From Chryseobacterium sp. KLBC 52 (GTDB taxonomy: Bacteria > Bacteroidota > Bacteroidia > Flavobacteriales > Weeksellaceae): a stretch of 64,000 bases of DNA. The position numbers and the translations under genes are program-made. The notes below the pieces were generated by a model, which was not told the DNA's origin, searched no databases, and saw only the letters and a program-made list of their open reading frames with translations. Positions 52,709-62,841 of the stretch are shown piece after piece. The stretch is taken from NCBI RefSeq assembly GCF_003347605.1, contig NZ_QDFZ01000022.1:1-64000 (forward strand), in the 5' to 3' direction. Position 1 is the stretch's first letter, and each line of letters starts with the position of its first letter.

Positions 52709-53128
52709 TTAGCTTTCCAAAGTAGCATTCAATGTAATTTCAAAGTTGAATGCTGCGCTTACAGGGCATCCTTCTTCTGCAATTTTCGCAAATTTCTGGA
52801 ACTCTTCTTCTGAGATTCCCGGAACTTTAGCGGTAAGAGTCAGTTCAGATTTTGTAATCTTTCCGATATTGGGATCAAGGGTAATTACAGAAGTTGTTTT
52901 TAATTCTTCAGGGTTGTAACCTGCCTGAGATAATTCTGCATCCAGTTTCATCGTGAAGCATCCTGCGTGGGCTGCTGCCAGTAATTCTTCAGGATTCGTA
53001 CCTACACCATCCGCAAAACGGCTGTTGAAAGAATATTGAGTCTGGTTTAAAGTTGTACTCTGAGTTGTTAAATGTCCTTTTCCTTCTTTAATGGTACCGT
53101 TCCAAACGGCTGTTGCGTTACGTCTCAT
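52709..53128 (-). CDS. OsmC/Ohr-family peroxiredoxin-like protein (139 aa)
   Basis: Thiol peroxidase that reduces organic hydroperoxides. Both reactive cysteines are present: Cys57 in AAHAGCFTM and Cys121 in [10 protein letters not shown], and the N-terminal Arg/Trp context ([18 protein letters not shown]) marks the OsmC rather than the Ohr branch. Monocistronic; the neighbouring divergent and leftward genes are AraC and TetR regulators with no visible link. Confidence 0.93.
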   Translation of the reverse strand: MRRNATAVWNGTIKEGKGHLTTQSTTLNQTQYSFNSRFADGVGTNPEELLAAAHAGCFTMKLDAELSQAGYNPEELKTTSVITLDPNIGKITKSELTLTAKVPGISEEEFQKFAKIAEEGCPVSAAFNFEITLNATLES

Positions 53129-53217
53129 AATGTTTGTTTTTGTATTTAGTATTGTTGTTTGATTTTGATGTTACAAAGGTATATCTGTGGCGGGGAGTAT
53201 TCAATAGATAAAATGAC

Positions 53218-54084
53218 TTAAATATTGTACTTTTTTCCCGTAGAGTAATTTTTTTTGAAATTAGCAGGTGTGCTTCCTGTTTTGTTGGTGAAAAGACGAT
53301 TGAAATAGGCAGGGTCTTCATAGCCAAGATCGTAAGCAATTTCTTTCACAGGTTTATCCGTATAAAACAGTAACCTTTTTGCTTCTAATAAGATTCTGTT
53401 GATGATAAACTGATTGGGTGAGTCCAGATTTAAATTTTTAAATTTATGGGTTAACGTTTTCGGAGCTATATGAAGCAGCTCAGCATATTCTGCTACATTA
53501 TGCTTCTCTCTGAAATGAATTTCCAGATGTCTGCTGAAATCCCGGAAAATATCAAGTTCACTGCCTGGTATTCTGAGCGTGTCATTATCCAGATTTTGTT
53601 TCTTCCACTTACGGGTAGCCCTGATGATAATCTGTTTTACATAGGTTCTGATCATTTCCTCTGCGGAAGAATCTTTCCATTCAAGTTCATCCTGAATATT
53701 CCGGAACAAACTTTTTATAAGAGAGGTTTCTGAATCATCAAGCTCTACAAAAGGAATTTCAAATACATTATGGAAGAGAAGTCCGTCGCAAGCCACTTCT
53801 TTATCATGGATCTGGATGCAGTAGAAATCACGGTTGTAGAAAAGGAGGATAGACTCATCTTTTCCTTTTTGGAGGGTCAGATGCTGGTTGGTGAGGAAGA
53901 AAAGTGAAGGTTTCTTGGTTTTATAATGAGTAAAGTCTACCGTAAGTTCGTATCCTGAAGGAATAAAAAATACTTTAATGTCTGTACTGAACCGATTTCC
54001 ATTGAAATTCTCCAGATTTTCTTCTGAGAATACTTCCAGTCCGAGTCTTTTATAATGATCTTCAAAAATAAGCTGTTGCGACAT
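53218..54084 (-). CDS. AraC-family regulator (288 aa)
   Basis: An N-terminal ~180-residue cupin-like sensing region (FSTDIKVFFIPSGYELTVDF, KPSLFFLTNQHLTLQKG) and the C-terminal double helix-turn-helix (about 185-285: HFREKHNVAEYAELLHIAPKTLTHKFKNLNL...FNQIINRILLEAKRLLFYTDKPVKEIAYDLGYEDPAYFNRLFTNKTGSTPANFKK, read in pieces). Probable one-component regulator of a nearby or distant metabolic gene; osmC-like 90 bp downstream is a candidate. Inferred from family only. Confidence 0.92.
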   Translation of the reverse strand: MSQQLIFEDHYKRLGLEVFSEENLENFNGNRFSTDIKVFFIPSGYELTVDFTHYKTKKPSLFFLTNQHLTLQKGKDESILLFYNRDFYCIQIHDKEVACDGLLFHNVFEIPFVELDDSETSLIKSLFRNIQDELEWKDSSAEEMIRTYVKQIIIRATRKWKKQNLDNDTLRIPGSELDIFRDFSRHLEIHFREKHNVAEYAELLHIAPKTLTHKFKNLNLDSPNQFIINRILLEAKRLLFYTDKPVKEIAYDLGYEDPAYFNRLFTNKTGSTPANFKKNYSTGKKYNI

Positions 54085-54284
54085 CCTTTAACTTTAGTTT
54101 AAAGATACAAAAAAGCGCGATTTGAGCTGTATTAAATTATTGAACCTATGATTTCTTATGTTTGATATATAAAATTGAAATAAAATAAATCGGAAATATG
54201 TTTTTACATTGATATTATTTTATCATTTTTACAAAGATTTGTATTGTGACCTAATAGTATTAACCTTTTTTCATAACAGCCTGT

Positions 54285-55163
54285 ATGAGCGAATTAGAAA
54301 ATATTCTGAGAGAAATAACTCCACTATCTCCTGAGGATAGTTTTCTCGTGTTTGACAGGATTAAAGCTTCATTCGACTTTCCGTACCACTATCATCCTGA
54401 AATTGAAATCAATTTTATCTACAAAGGGAAAGGCTACCGAAGAATGATCGGAGACCATACCGGAGAGATCGGAAATATAGAACTGGTGCTGGTAGGACCC
54501 AATTTACCACATTGCTGGGCGAATTACAGATGTAAGAACAGAAAGACCCATGAAATCACTATACAATTCAATCAGGATTTCTTTCAACAGTCACTGATGG
54601 AGAAAAATATCCTGAAACCTATCAATAATCTGATGAAAGACTCCATCAGAGGAATTCTTTTTTCTACAGAAACGGCCGAGAAACTAAAAGATTCGTTTCT
54701 CAATCTTTCCAAGATGAACAGTTTTGAATCTTTTATAGAAATTATGAAAATTCTGAATGAACTGGCTGTAGCAGAAAATAAAACACTTTTATCCTCATAT
54801 AGTATTGAGCTTGAGTCTTTTGCGGATAATGATAAAATGAAGGTTGTTCATGATTTTGTTCATAAAAATTTTGAGAACAAAATAACGCTGGATAATGTAG
54901 CATCATTGGTGAATATGAGCAATGTGACGTTTAACAGATTTATCAAAAAAAGAACCGGGAAAACTTTTGTTAATTATCTTAATGAAATTAGAATCAGTTA
55001 TGCTGCGCGCTGGTTGATGGAAAAGAATCTTACGGTCTTTGAAATTGCTTTTGAAGCCGGATTTAATAATATTGCCAATTTCAACAAGGTATTTAAGTCT
55101 ATCAAAAAGACAACTCCAACTGAATTTAAAGAGCAGTTTAAAGGTGTTAAAAAGATTGAATAA
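54285..55163 (+). CDS. AraC-family regulator with cupin sensor (292 aa)
   Basis: N-terminal cupin-type domain (about 20-130: FPYHYHPEIEINFIYKGKGYRRMIGDHTGEIG...LVGPNLPHCW) with His residues suited to metal or sugar binding, and C-terminal AraC HTH (about 190-290: NKITLDNVASLVNMSNVTFNRFIKKRTGKTFVNYLNEIRISYAARWLMEKNLTVFEIAFEAGFNNIANFNKVFKS, in pieces). It stands 387 bp before the SusC gene on the same strand, so it is a reasonable activator of the glycan locus, though many such loci use HTCS or ECF regulators instead. Confidence 0.92.
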   Translation: MSELENILREITPLSPEDSFLVFDRIKASFDFPYHYHPEIEINFIYKGKGYRRMIGDHTGEIGNIELVLVGPNLPHCWANYRCKNRKTHEITIQFNQDFFQQSLMEKNILKPINNLMKDSIRGILFSTETAEKLKDSFLNLSKMNSFESFIEIMKILNELAVAENKTLLSSYSIELESFADNDKMKVVHDFVHKNFENKITLDNVASLVNMSNVTFNRFIKKRTGKTFVNYLNEIRISYAARWLMEKNLTVFEIAFEAGFNNIANFNKVFKSIKKTTPTEFKEQFKGVKKIE

Positions 55164-55550
55164 TACGTATTAAAAATTTACATTTTTCTGTTTTATATCT
55201 TATCTGGCGTCCTATAATTCCGTCCGGAGATCTACTTTTATTTTGTCAAAATACCTGAATAAATCCCCTTTTTTTAATTGTTTGGGAAGTGTTGTATTTT
55301 GTTGATATTTAAGGTGTTAATTGCTTTTAAATTTGATTGCTGAAAAAATAATATCGTTTTATGATAAAATAGTATTATATCAGACTGGCAACAAAATTTA
55401 GATTTGTGAATGTGAATTAAATCTTAACAAAACTTTAAATTATTTAATACATAAACGGCAAAATTTTGCTGAAAAAACAATAATTTTTTTTGTATTAAAA
55501 AATAAAGTAATGTCACTGATTCTCAATTAAATCTAACGAATCTATACCTT
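55164..55550. other. 387-bp leader region before the SusC gene
   Basis: No gene. AT-rich. A candidate -7 box TAGATTTG at 55399-55406 would give a ~140-nt leader to susC. No clear -33 box, hairpin or operator was recognised. Confidence 0.5.
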
Positions 55551-58517
55551 ATGAGAAAAGCAGTTATACCCGTTCTGTTCGTTTTTTCACTTACTGCAAA
55601 TGCACAGGAGAAAAAAGCGGCCGACACTACGAAGACAACCAGTATTGAGGAGGTCGTGGTCACCTCTTTGGGGATAAAAAGGCAGGCCCGCTCTTTGACG
55701 TATTCCAGTCAGCAGATTGGTGGAGATGAGCTTACAGAAGTGAAAACTCCCAATCTATTAAATTCGATCAATGGAAAAGTTTCCAACGTACAGATCAACA
55801 GAACCAATGGTGTAGGTAGCTCCGTAAGGGTGGTCATGAGAGGAGATAAGTCTGTCAACAGTGCACAGCCACTGTATGTGATTGATGGTATTCCTATTAT
55901 CAACGGAACTGGAAAATCTGCAGATATCGGACAGTATTCCAATATGCCGGATCCGGGAGATGTACTGAGCTCCATCAATCCTGATGATATTGAAAGCATC
56001 AACTTCCTGAAAGGAGCTTCTGCATCTGCATTGTACGGTTCTGCCGGAGGGAATGGAGCTATTCTGATTACAACTAAAAAAGGACGTGCAGGGAAAAGCT
56101 CAATTACTTACAGTTCCAGCCTTACTATAGACAGAGCATATAGTCTTCCCAAACTGCAGCACAGTTATCTGTCTTATGACCCTGCTGTATCGGGATCACA
56201 GCCGGGACAGTCAACAGAAAGCTGGGGAGCAAAAGGAGTTTCCAAGGATTACCTTAAAGATTTTCTGCAGACAGGAACTACATGGGTAAACAGTCTTTCA
56301 TTCCAGTCAGGAAATGAAAAATCAACAAGCTATTTCTCTATCGGGAACACCACCAACAAAGGAGTGGTTCCTATGTCATATTTTGATCAGTACAATGTAT
56401 CTTTCAGAAATTCAAGTAAGTTTCTGGATGATAAATTAACACTAGATGCCAATTTCATCGGATCATTACAGGAAAGTAAGAACAGACAGACTCCCGGAGC
56501 GTCTTTTTCTCCCTTGACAAGTTTGTATTGGCTGCCAAGAGGAGTAGATTTTGATCAGTATGGTCCTGATAATTACACTTATTTAAATAAAGAAAGGTTT
56601 TTACCCGCTCAAAACTGGTGGGAAGTAAATCCGGATGGAAGTTTTAAAGGAAACCCGCCAACACAGAACCCTTATTGGATTTTAAACCGTAATCCTGTTA
56701 CTGTAAGCAATAAAAATACCTATGGAGCACTTTCATTGTCTTACCAGATCAATCCCTGGTTAACTGCAAGAGTGAGAGGGAATTATAGCTGGAATATTTC
56801 AGACAGTCAGCGTGATATTGCTGCTTTTTCAGCACCTACTTTACTGGCTGTTAATGAAGGGATTAATGGAAGAATCCTTAAAAATACATATGAAAACTCT
56901 TCTACATACGGGGACGTATTGCTTATCGGTAGTCCTAAAATAAGTGAATCTTTCTCTTTAGATTTTACGTTAGGAGGAAGTATCAATACCACCAGAAATA
57001 AAATAGGACAGATTGATAATGCTTATCTGACAAACCCCAACCTTTTCACTGTGAGTAATCTTGAATGGGGTAAAAAAAGATCCCCTGGTGATGGATATCA
57101 CAATATTTATACCAATATGAAGAAGCAGGTGCAATCTGTCTTTGCCAGTGCTACAGTAGGTTATAAAAACATGTTTTATGTAGACATGACTTTTAGAAAT
57201 GACTGGGATTCCAGTTTGGCCTTAACCGGAAGAACAGGTTTTGACTATGAATCTGTTGGAGCCAATGCTGTATTATCTTCTGTTTTCAAACTGCCGGAAG
57301 TTATTAGTTTCTGGAAAGTAAGAGGATCGTATGCAACGGTAGGATTAGGATTGCCTACCAATATCTCCAATGCAATGATTGAATATAATAAAGGATATAC
57401 CTTTGGGGTAGACGCCGGAACACTTGTGTTTCCAAAGAGTTCATTCATTACTGATCCTAAGTATAAAGACCTGTTTCCGAAACCTGAATTTAATAAAACT
57501 TTTGAAGTTGGAACAGAGCTAAGGATGTTTAGTAACAAATTAAGTTTTGATATTACTTACTACAACTCCAATACGAGTAATCAATTGTTAGAAACAAAAA
57601 TAGATTCTTATTTCGGAGGGATAGCTCCCGGATCATATTATATTAATGCAGGGAAAATCCGAAATACAGGTTTTGAATCTTCATTATCCTATAAGGTATT
57701 CAGTTCAGAAAAATTTGGATGGACAACTACATTAAATGCTTCTGCCAACAAAAACAAAATTGTTGAATTGTTTCCACCAAGTTTACCTATATCAGAAAAC
57801 CAACTTTTCTCATTAACAGGAGGAGGTGAATATACAAAACTGAAATTAGGAGGATCTTTTGGTGATCTTTACGGAATCAAGTTCAAAAGAGATGATCAGG
57901 GACGTATTTTAGTGAATGAGAAAGGAATCCCATTAGCAGAAGGTACTCCTTCTTATCTGGGTAATCCGAACCCTAAGTTTATCATGGGATTCAATAACTC
58001 CTTTAATATTGGTAAGCTGGGAATCTCTTTCCTTATTGATGGTAAATTCGGAGGTAAAGTATTGTCTCTTACTGAAAAAGCAAACGATATCTATGGAGTT
58101 AGTCAGTCTACAGCGGATGCAAGAGATGCAGGCGGTGTATCTATCCCAAATGCAGTGTATGCACCTGGAACTCCAAATGCAGGACAGGCTTATACAGGTT
58201 TAACTGATGCAAAAGATTATTATAAAGCAGTAGGAACAACAGAAGGGTTTGGAAAAGGTATTGATGAAGCTTATCTGTATAGCGCAACAACAATACGTTT
58301 ACGCCAGGCTTCTATTTCATATACTTTTGATATTCAATCTAAATATATGAGAAATGCAACGGTAAGTTTAGTAGGAACCAACTTATTTTTCTTCTACAAA
58401 AAAGCACCGTTTGATCCTGAACAGGTATCAGGAAATACGCCTGGTGGAGTTGGGGTAGATTCATTCGGATTACCGGTTACCCGATCTATTGGATTATCAT
58501 TAAAAGCTAACTTCTAA
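55551..58517 (+). CDS. SusC/RagA-type TonB-dependent outer-membrane transporter (988 aa)
   Basis: Signal peptide (MRKAVIPVLFVFSLTANAQ), TonB box-like TTSIEEVVVTSLG (about 28-40), plug domain (about 45-165: LLNSINGKVSNVQINRTNGVGSSVRVVMRGDKS...YVIDGIP...INPDDIESINFLKGASASALYGSAGGNGAILITTKKG, in parts) and a 22-stranded barrel ending in LSLKANF. The usual N-terminal carboxypeptidase-like regulatory domain (about 80 residues) is missing, so the mature protein starts directly with the TonB box. It imports glycan fragments together with the SusD partner that follows 17 bp later. Confidence 0.94.
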   Translation: MRKAVIPVLFVFSLTANAQEKKAADTTKTTSIEEVVVTSLGIKRQARSLTYSSQQIGGDELTEVKTPNLLNSINGKVSNVQINRTNGVGSSVRVVMRGDKSVNSAQPLYVIDGIPIINGTGKSADIGQYSNMPDPGDVLSSINPDDIESINFLKGASASALYGSAGGNGAILITTKKGRAGKSSITYSSSLTIDRAYSLPKLQHSYLSYDPAVSGSQPGQSTESWGAKGVSKDYLKDFLQTGTTWVNSLSFQSGNEKSTSYFSIGNTTNKGVVPMSYFDQYNVSFRNSSKFLDDKLTLDANFIGSLQESKNRQTPGASFSPLTSLYWLPRGVDFDQYGPDNYTYLNKERFLPAQNWWEVNPDGSFKGNPPTQNPYWILNRNPVTVSNKNTYGALSLSYQINPWLTARVRGNYSWNISDSQRDIAAFSAPTLLAVNEGINGRILKNTYENSSTYGDVLLIGSPKISESFSLDFTLGGSINTTRNKIGQIDNAYLTNPNLFTVSNLEWGKKRSPGDGYHNIYTNMKKQVQSVFASATVGYKNMFYVDMTFRNDWDSSLALTGRTGFDYESVGANAVLSSVFKLPEVISFWKVRGSYATVGLGLPTNISNAMIEYNKGYTFGVDAGTLVFPKSSFITDPKYKDLFPKPEFNKTFEVGTELRMFSNKLSFDITYYNSNTSNQLLETKIDSYFGGIAPGSYYINAGKIRNTGFESSLSYKVFSSEKFGWTTTLNASANKNKIVELFPPSLPISENQLFSLTGGGEYTKLKLGGSFGDLYGIKFKRDDQGRILVNEKGIPLAEGTPSYLGNPNPKFIMGFNNSFNIGKLGISFLIDGKFGGKVLSLTEKANDIYGVSQSTADARDAGGVSIPNAVYAPGTPNAGQAYTGLTDAKDYYKAVGTTEGFGKGIDEAYLYSATTIRLRQASISYTFDIQSKYMRNATVSLVGTNLFFFYKKAPFDPEQVSGNTPGGVGVDSFGLPVTRSIGLSLKANF

Positions 58518-58534
58518 CTTTTACAATTAAGAAA

Positions 58535-60160
58535 ATGAAAATCAATCATATTAAAATATTGGCATTCGGAGCTGTACTATTGTTCTCAGCTTCAGGATGT
58601 ACTAATGACTTTGAACAGTATAACCAGGAAAAGGCAGGAGGTCCTGAAAATTTTTACGCTGATTTTATTGCGGTTGTTGATCCGATGAAATCTATGCAAA
58701 GAGGATTACAGTCTGATTATCAGCTATATCCTAACCTTAGTGCAGATATGTACAGTGGAATGTTCAGTACAGCAACACCATTTAATGGAGGAGTAAATAA
58801 TCTTACCTATTCAATGATGGATGGATGGAATAATAGAATTATTGCCAGACAGCAGGACATTTTCAATTACTCTCTTATTATTGATAATACGGCTAAGGAA
58901 ATCTATAAAGGAGTAGATTTTACAGGAACATTTGCTGTGAAAAAAATCCTGAAAGTTATTACAGCTGCAAGAGTTTCAGACAGTCACGGGCCTGTAGTTT
59001 ATAGCAAATATGAAAAGCCAAACCCTAACGGAGTTACGGATTTTGATTCTCAACAGGAAGCCTACAACTATTTTATTGCTGATCTTACTGCAGCCATTAC
59101 AGATCTACAGAAAGTAATTGCCATGTCAGCAACACAGAATGTAGAAGATAAATCGGCATTGAAGAAAGCAGATTTAGTATATGGCGGAAATATGGCGCAA
59201 TGGGCAAAATTTGCCAACTCACTAAAGCTGAGACTGGCTATGAGAATGAGCTACGCTGATCCTGCAAAATCTAAGCAATATGCAGAAGAGGCTTTGGCTT
59301 CACCTGCAGGATTGATTACTGACAATGCAGATAACGCATTAATCAGTGTAGGACAGTCAGAATTGAGTTTTATCATTTACTCATGGGGAGACTGTTTAAT
59401 CGGAGCACCTTTAATGGCTTATATGAACGGATATAATGATCCGAGACTTCCGGCATATGCTATTCCGGCATCTGATCCGGGTTTACAAGGAAAATATATA
59501 GGAATACGCCAGGGAATTGATTTATTAAATGGTAAATCAACGTATGGAGGATTTTCGCAGCCACAGGCAAAATCTGCCAGCGGAGATTATTTTTCTGGTA
59601 CAGATGGTAAAATGAAATTATTCACTGCTGCAGAAACATGGTTCCTTAGAGCTGAAGCTGCTTTGAGAGGCTATGCAGGAGCGGGTGATATTCAAACCAA
59701 TTATACAACCGGAGTTCAGCAGTCTTTCGGAGAATGGGGGAAAAGTGCGAATGTTGCTGCTTATCTTGCCGATAATACTTCTACTGAAGCACCTTATCTT
59801 GATCCGAAAAATGCAGACAATAACGTACTTGTTGGAAACCCTCAGTTAAGTACTATCACGATTGCATGGAATAACGGGGATACCAACGAAAGAAAATTAG
59901 AAAGAATTATTACCCAAAAATGGCTTTCTCTTTATCCAAACGGACCAGAAGCATGGGCTGAGCAGAGAAGAACAGGATATCCGGTTCTTTTCAAGGTAAG
60001 AAAAAATGATAGTGGCGGAGCCATCAGTACAGAAGCAATGATCAGAAGAATTCCTTTCACTATTGATACCAAAACGTCATTATACAATTATCAGCAGGCA
60101 GCTCAAATGCTGAACGGGCCTGACACCGGAGGTACAAAACTTTGGTGGGATAAGAAATAA
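58535..60160 (+). CDS. SusD/RagB-family glycan-binding lipoprotein (541 aa)
   Basis: Lipoprotein signal with lipobox SASGC (Cys22) and a helical body of TPR-like units typical of the SusD family (SusD-like_2 subgroup pattern: ADMYSGMFSTATPFNG, WAKFANSLKLRLAMRMSYADPAKS, TWFLRAEAALRGYAG, WLSLYPNGPEAWAEQRRTGYP). It sits on the cell surface over the SusC barrel and captures oligosaccharide. Directly follows susC and precedes the MFS and mannoside enzymes. Confidence 0.93.
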   Translation: MKINHIKILAFGAVLLFSASGCTNDFEQYNQEKAGGPENFYADFIAVVDPMKSMQRGLQSDYQLYPNLSADMYSGMFSTATPFNGGVNNLTYSMMDGWNNRIIARQQDIFNYSLIIDNTAKEIYKGVDFTGTFAVKKILKVITAARVSDSHGPVVYSKYEKPNPNGVTDFDSQQEAYNYFIADLTAAITDLQKVIAMSATQNVEDKSALKKADLVYGGNMAQWAKFANSLKLRLAMRMSYADPAKSKQYAEEALASPAGLITDNADNALISVGQSELSFIIYSWGDCLIGAPLMAYMNGYNDPRLPAYAIPASDPGLQGKYIGIRQGIDLLNGKSTYGGFSQPQAKSASGDYFSGTDGKMKLFTAAETWFLRAEAALRGYAGAGDIQTNYTTGVQQSFGEWGKSANVAAYLADNTSTEAPYLDPKNADNNVLVGNPQLSTITIAWNNGDTNERKLERIITQKWLSLYPNGPEAWAEQRRTGYPVLFKVRKNDSGGAISTEAMIRRIPFTIDTKTSLYNYQQAAQMLNGPDTGGTKLWWDKK

Positions 60161-60333
60161 AAAATATTCAGAATCACTCATTAATAAAGAGACATCTCAA
60201 GATCAGATTGTTATTTGATACATTCATTGAAGCGGGAGAATAGAGTAGAATCTCCAAAAAATTTATAGTTTCGTTTTTTAGCCTGAATGAATGTTTGAGA
60301 TGTTCTCTTTTATTTAGAATCTTATTTTTAAAT

Positions 60334-61635
60334 ATGGGAAAAAACAACTCCGGAACCCGTCGGATTCAGCCAATTCTCTGGATTTCCACATTATATTTTG
60401 CAATGGGAGTACCCTTTGTAACCATTAATGCGGTTTCAGGAATCATGTATAAAGATATGGGTGTTTCGGACTCGCAGATCACTTTCTGGACTGCCCTTAT
60501 CATGTTCTCTTGGACATTAAAACCTCTTTGGAGCCCGTTTCTGGAGATTTATAAAACCAAAAAATTCTTCGTTGTTTTTACTCAGTTTGCCATAGGAATT
60601 CTGTTTGCATTAGTAGCCTTAAGTCTGCCAATGCATGATTTTTTCAAATACAGTATTGCCCTTTTTGCCGTAGTGGCATTTTGTGGAGCTACTCATGATG
60701 TGGTAGCAGACGGAACGTATATTGGCTTTTTAACCAATAAAGAGCAGGCAAAATATATCGGATGGCAGGGCGCTTTTTACAATCTTGCCAAGATCATCAG
60801 CAGTGGAGCACTTGTTTATTTTGCAGGTGTTTTAGAAAAGACAAAAGGCGTTACGCATGCCTGGATGATCATTATGGTGATCTATGCATTACTGTTTTTT
60901 GCCCTCGCAATTTATCATTATTTCATTCTGCCGAAAGAAAATAAAGAAGAACAGAAAGATGAAAAGACTGCCGGAAATGTTCGCCAGGAACTATGGGAAG
61001 TCATTACCTCTTTCTTCACCAAAAAGAAAATTCTGTGGTGTATTCTCTTCATTATTCTGTACCGTTTTGCAGAAGGATTTGCCATCAAAATTGCGCCTTT
61101 ATTTTTTAAAGCTCCAAGAACATCAGGAGGATTAGGATTATCTACTTCAGATATCGGACTTATTTACGGAACATACGGTTCTGCAGCATTCATCTTAGGA
61201 TCCGTACTGGCAGGGTACTTTATCTCAGCCCGTGGACTGAAAAAATCTTTGATATGGCTGTGTTGTGCATTCAATATTCCATTTGTGGTCTATGCATTAC
61301 TGGCTTATTATCAGCCTGCAGATCTTTTGCCCGTAGGAATTGCTGTAGTAGTGGAGTATTTCGGCTACGGATTTGGTTTTGTGGGGCTTATGCTCTACAT
61401 GATGCAGCAGATTGCGCCCGGAAAACACAAAACAGCTCATTACGCATTTGCAACAGGAATCATGAATCTTGGCGTAATGATTCCCGGAATGTTCAGTGGA
61501 ATGATCAGTGACTGGATCGGATACAAAATGTTCTTTATCTGGGTATTGATCGCTACCGTTCCTGCATTCCTTGTTACCCTGTTTGTTCCTTTCCCTTATT
61601 CAGAAAATCAGAGAGAAGAATCTATAAATAAATAA
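60334..61635 (+). CDS. MFS transporter, inner membrane (433 aa)
   Basis: Twelve hydrophobic segments; ATG 60334 (MGKNNSGTRRIQPILW) gives a normal cytoplasmic N-terminus, the extended frame to 60295 (TTG) does not. Features include HDVVADGTYIGFLTNKEQAKYIGWQGAFYN and a charged central loop (KENKEEQKDEKTAGN, about 205-220). Related to AmpG-like/sugar-conjugate permeases of the MFS. In this position it most likely carries mannosyl-disaccharides released in the periplasm into the cytoplasm for the GH130 phosphorylase. The substrate is inferred from context. Confidence 0.9.
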   Translation: MGKNNSGTRRIQPILWISTLYFAMGVPFVTINAVSGIMYKDMGVSDSQITFWTALIMFSWTLKPLWSPFLEIYKTKKFFVVFTQFAIGILFALVALSLPMHDFFKYSIALFAVVAFCGATHDVVADGTYIGFLTNKEQAKYIGWQGAFYNLAKIISSGALVYFAGVLEKTKGVTHAWMIIMVIYALLFFALAIYHYFILPKENKEEQKDEKTAGNVRQELWEVITSFFTKKKILWCILFIILYRFAEGFAIKIAPLFFKAPRTSGGLGLSTSDIGLIYGTYGSAAFILGSVLAGYFISARGLKKSLIWLCCAFNIPFVVYALLAYYQPADLLPVGIAVVVEYFGYGFGFVGLMLYMMQQIAPGKHKTAHYAFATGIMNLGVMIPGMFSGMISDWIGYKMFFIWVLIATVPAFLVTLFVPFPYSENQREESINK

Positions 61636-61641
61636 TGGTAC

Positions 61642-61676
61642 TAAACCTAACAGGTTTTTAAAACCTGTTAGGTTTA
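61642..61676. repeat. 35-bp inverted repeat, family 1 copy b
   Basis: Copy of the element at 37384-37418 with a one-base change at the centre. Placed between the MFS and GH130 genes, it could reduce read-through or stabilise mRNA ends within the operon. Confidence 0.85.
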
Positions 61677-61739
61677 AAATAACATTAAGAATGTTTACCA
61701 AATACTAAAACAATTAAAATAAAAAGTAAAAAATACTTT

Positions 61740-62711
61740 ATGACAACTCAATCAGTAATGATCCCTTGGCAGGATCGCCCGGAAGGTTGCAATGATATCA
61801 TGTGGAGGTTTTCCGAGAACCCGATCATTAACAGATACGCGATACCAACATCCAACAGTATATTCAACAGTGCCGTGATTCCTTTTGAGGATGGATTTGC
61901 CGGAGTATTCCGTTGCGACAACAAGGCCGTACAGATGAATATTTTTGCTGGTTTCAGTAAAGATGGAATCAATTGGGACATCAATCATGACCCTATTGAA
62001 ATGCAGGCAGGAAATACGGATATGATTGAATCCGATTATAAATATGATCCCCGCGTAACCTTCATAGAAGACCGCTATTGGATCACTTGGTGCAACGGAT
62101 ACAATGGTCCTACCATCGGAATTGGATATACTTTTGATTTTAAAGAATTTTTTCAGTGTGAAAATGCCTTTCTTCCATTCAACAGAAACGGAGTTTTGTT
62201 TCCTGAAAAAATCAATGGTAAATATGCGATGCTGAGCCGTCCAAGTGATAACGGACATACGCCTTTCGGTGATATTTATATCAGCTATAGTCCTGATATG
62301 AAATACTGGGGGGAACACCGTTGTGTGATGAAAGTGACACCTTTCGAAGACAGTGCATGGCAGTGCACAAAAATCGGAGGTGGGCCGGTTCCTATCAAAA
62401 CAGAAGAAGGATGGCTGCTTTTCTATCATGGTGTGATCAATACCTGCAGAGGATTCAGATATTCAATGGGAGCAGCTTTGCTTGATCTTGAAGATCCCAC
62501 AAAAGTATTGTACAGAACGAAACCTTATCTGCTGGCACCAGCAGAATTGTATGAACTGACAGGAGATGTACCGAATGTGGTTTTCCCTTGTGCAGCATTG
62601 ACTGAAGGAGACAAAGTAACAGTATATTACGGTGCTGCTGATACCGTAGTTGCAATTGCCTTTGGATATATTTCAGAAATCATTGATTTTATGAAAAAGA
62701 ATTCAATTTAA
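61740..62711 (+). CDS. GH130-family beta-mannoside phosphorylase (323 aa)
   Basis: Five-bladed propeller phosphorylase without signal peptide, hence cytoplasmic. GH130 hallmarks: [37 protein letters not shown] (about 100-120, containing the conserved DPR and catalytic-region Asp), [20 protein letters not shown] and [13 protein letters not shown]. It would split beta-1,4-mannosyl-GlcNAc or mannobiose with phosphate, giving mannose-1-phosphate. With GH92 downstream the likely source is the core of N-glycans (Man-GlcNAc). The precise linkage cannot be read from sequence. Confidence 0.92.
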   Translation: MTTQSVMIPWQDRPEGCNDIMWRFSENPIINRYAIPTSNSIFNSAVIPFEDGFAGVFRCDNKAVQMNIFAGFSKDGINWDINHDPIEMQAGNTDMIESDYKYDPRVTFIEDRYWITWCNGYNGPTIGIGYTFDFKEFFQCENAFLPFNRNGVLFPEKINGKYAMLSRPSDNGHTPFGDIYISYSPDMKYWGEHRCVMKVTPFEDSAWQCTKIGGGPVPIKTEEGWLLFYHGVINTCRGFRYSMGAALLDLEDPTKVLYRTKPYLLAPAELYELTGDVPNVVFPCAALTEGDKVTVYYGAADTVVAIAFGYISEIIDFMKKNSI

Positions 62712-62841
62712 TACAGTAATATAAAGTTTAGGAAAAATAGGTTAATCATCTTAATTTTCCCTTTTACTGGGAATTTTATAATGGTTTTCCTATTTTTAAA
62801 CCAACTTTTAAACAAAAACAATCTCCGATACCTCTCTTATC

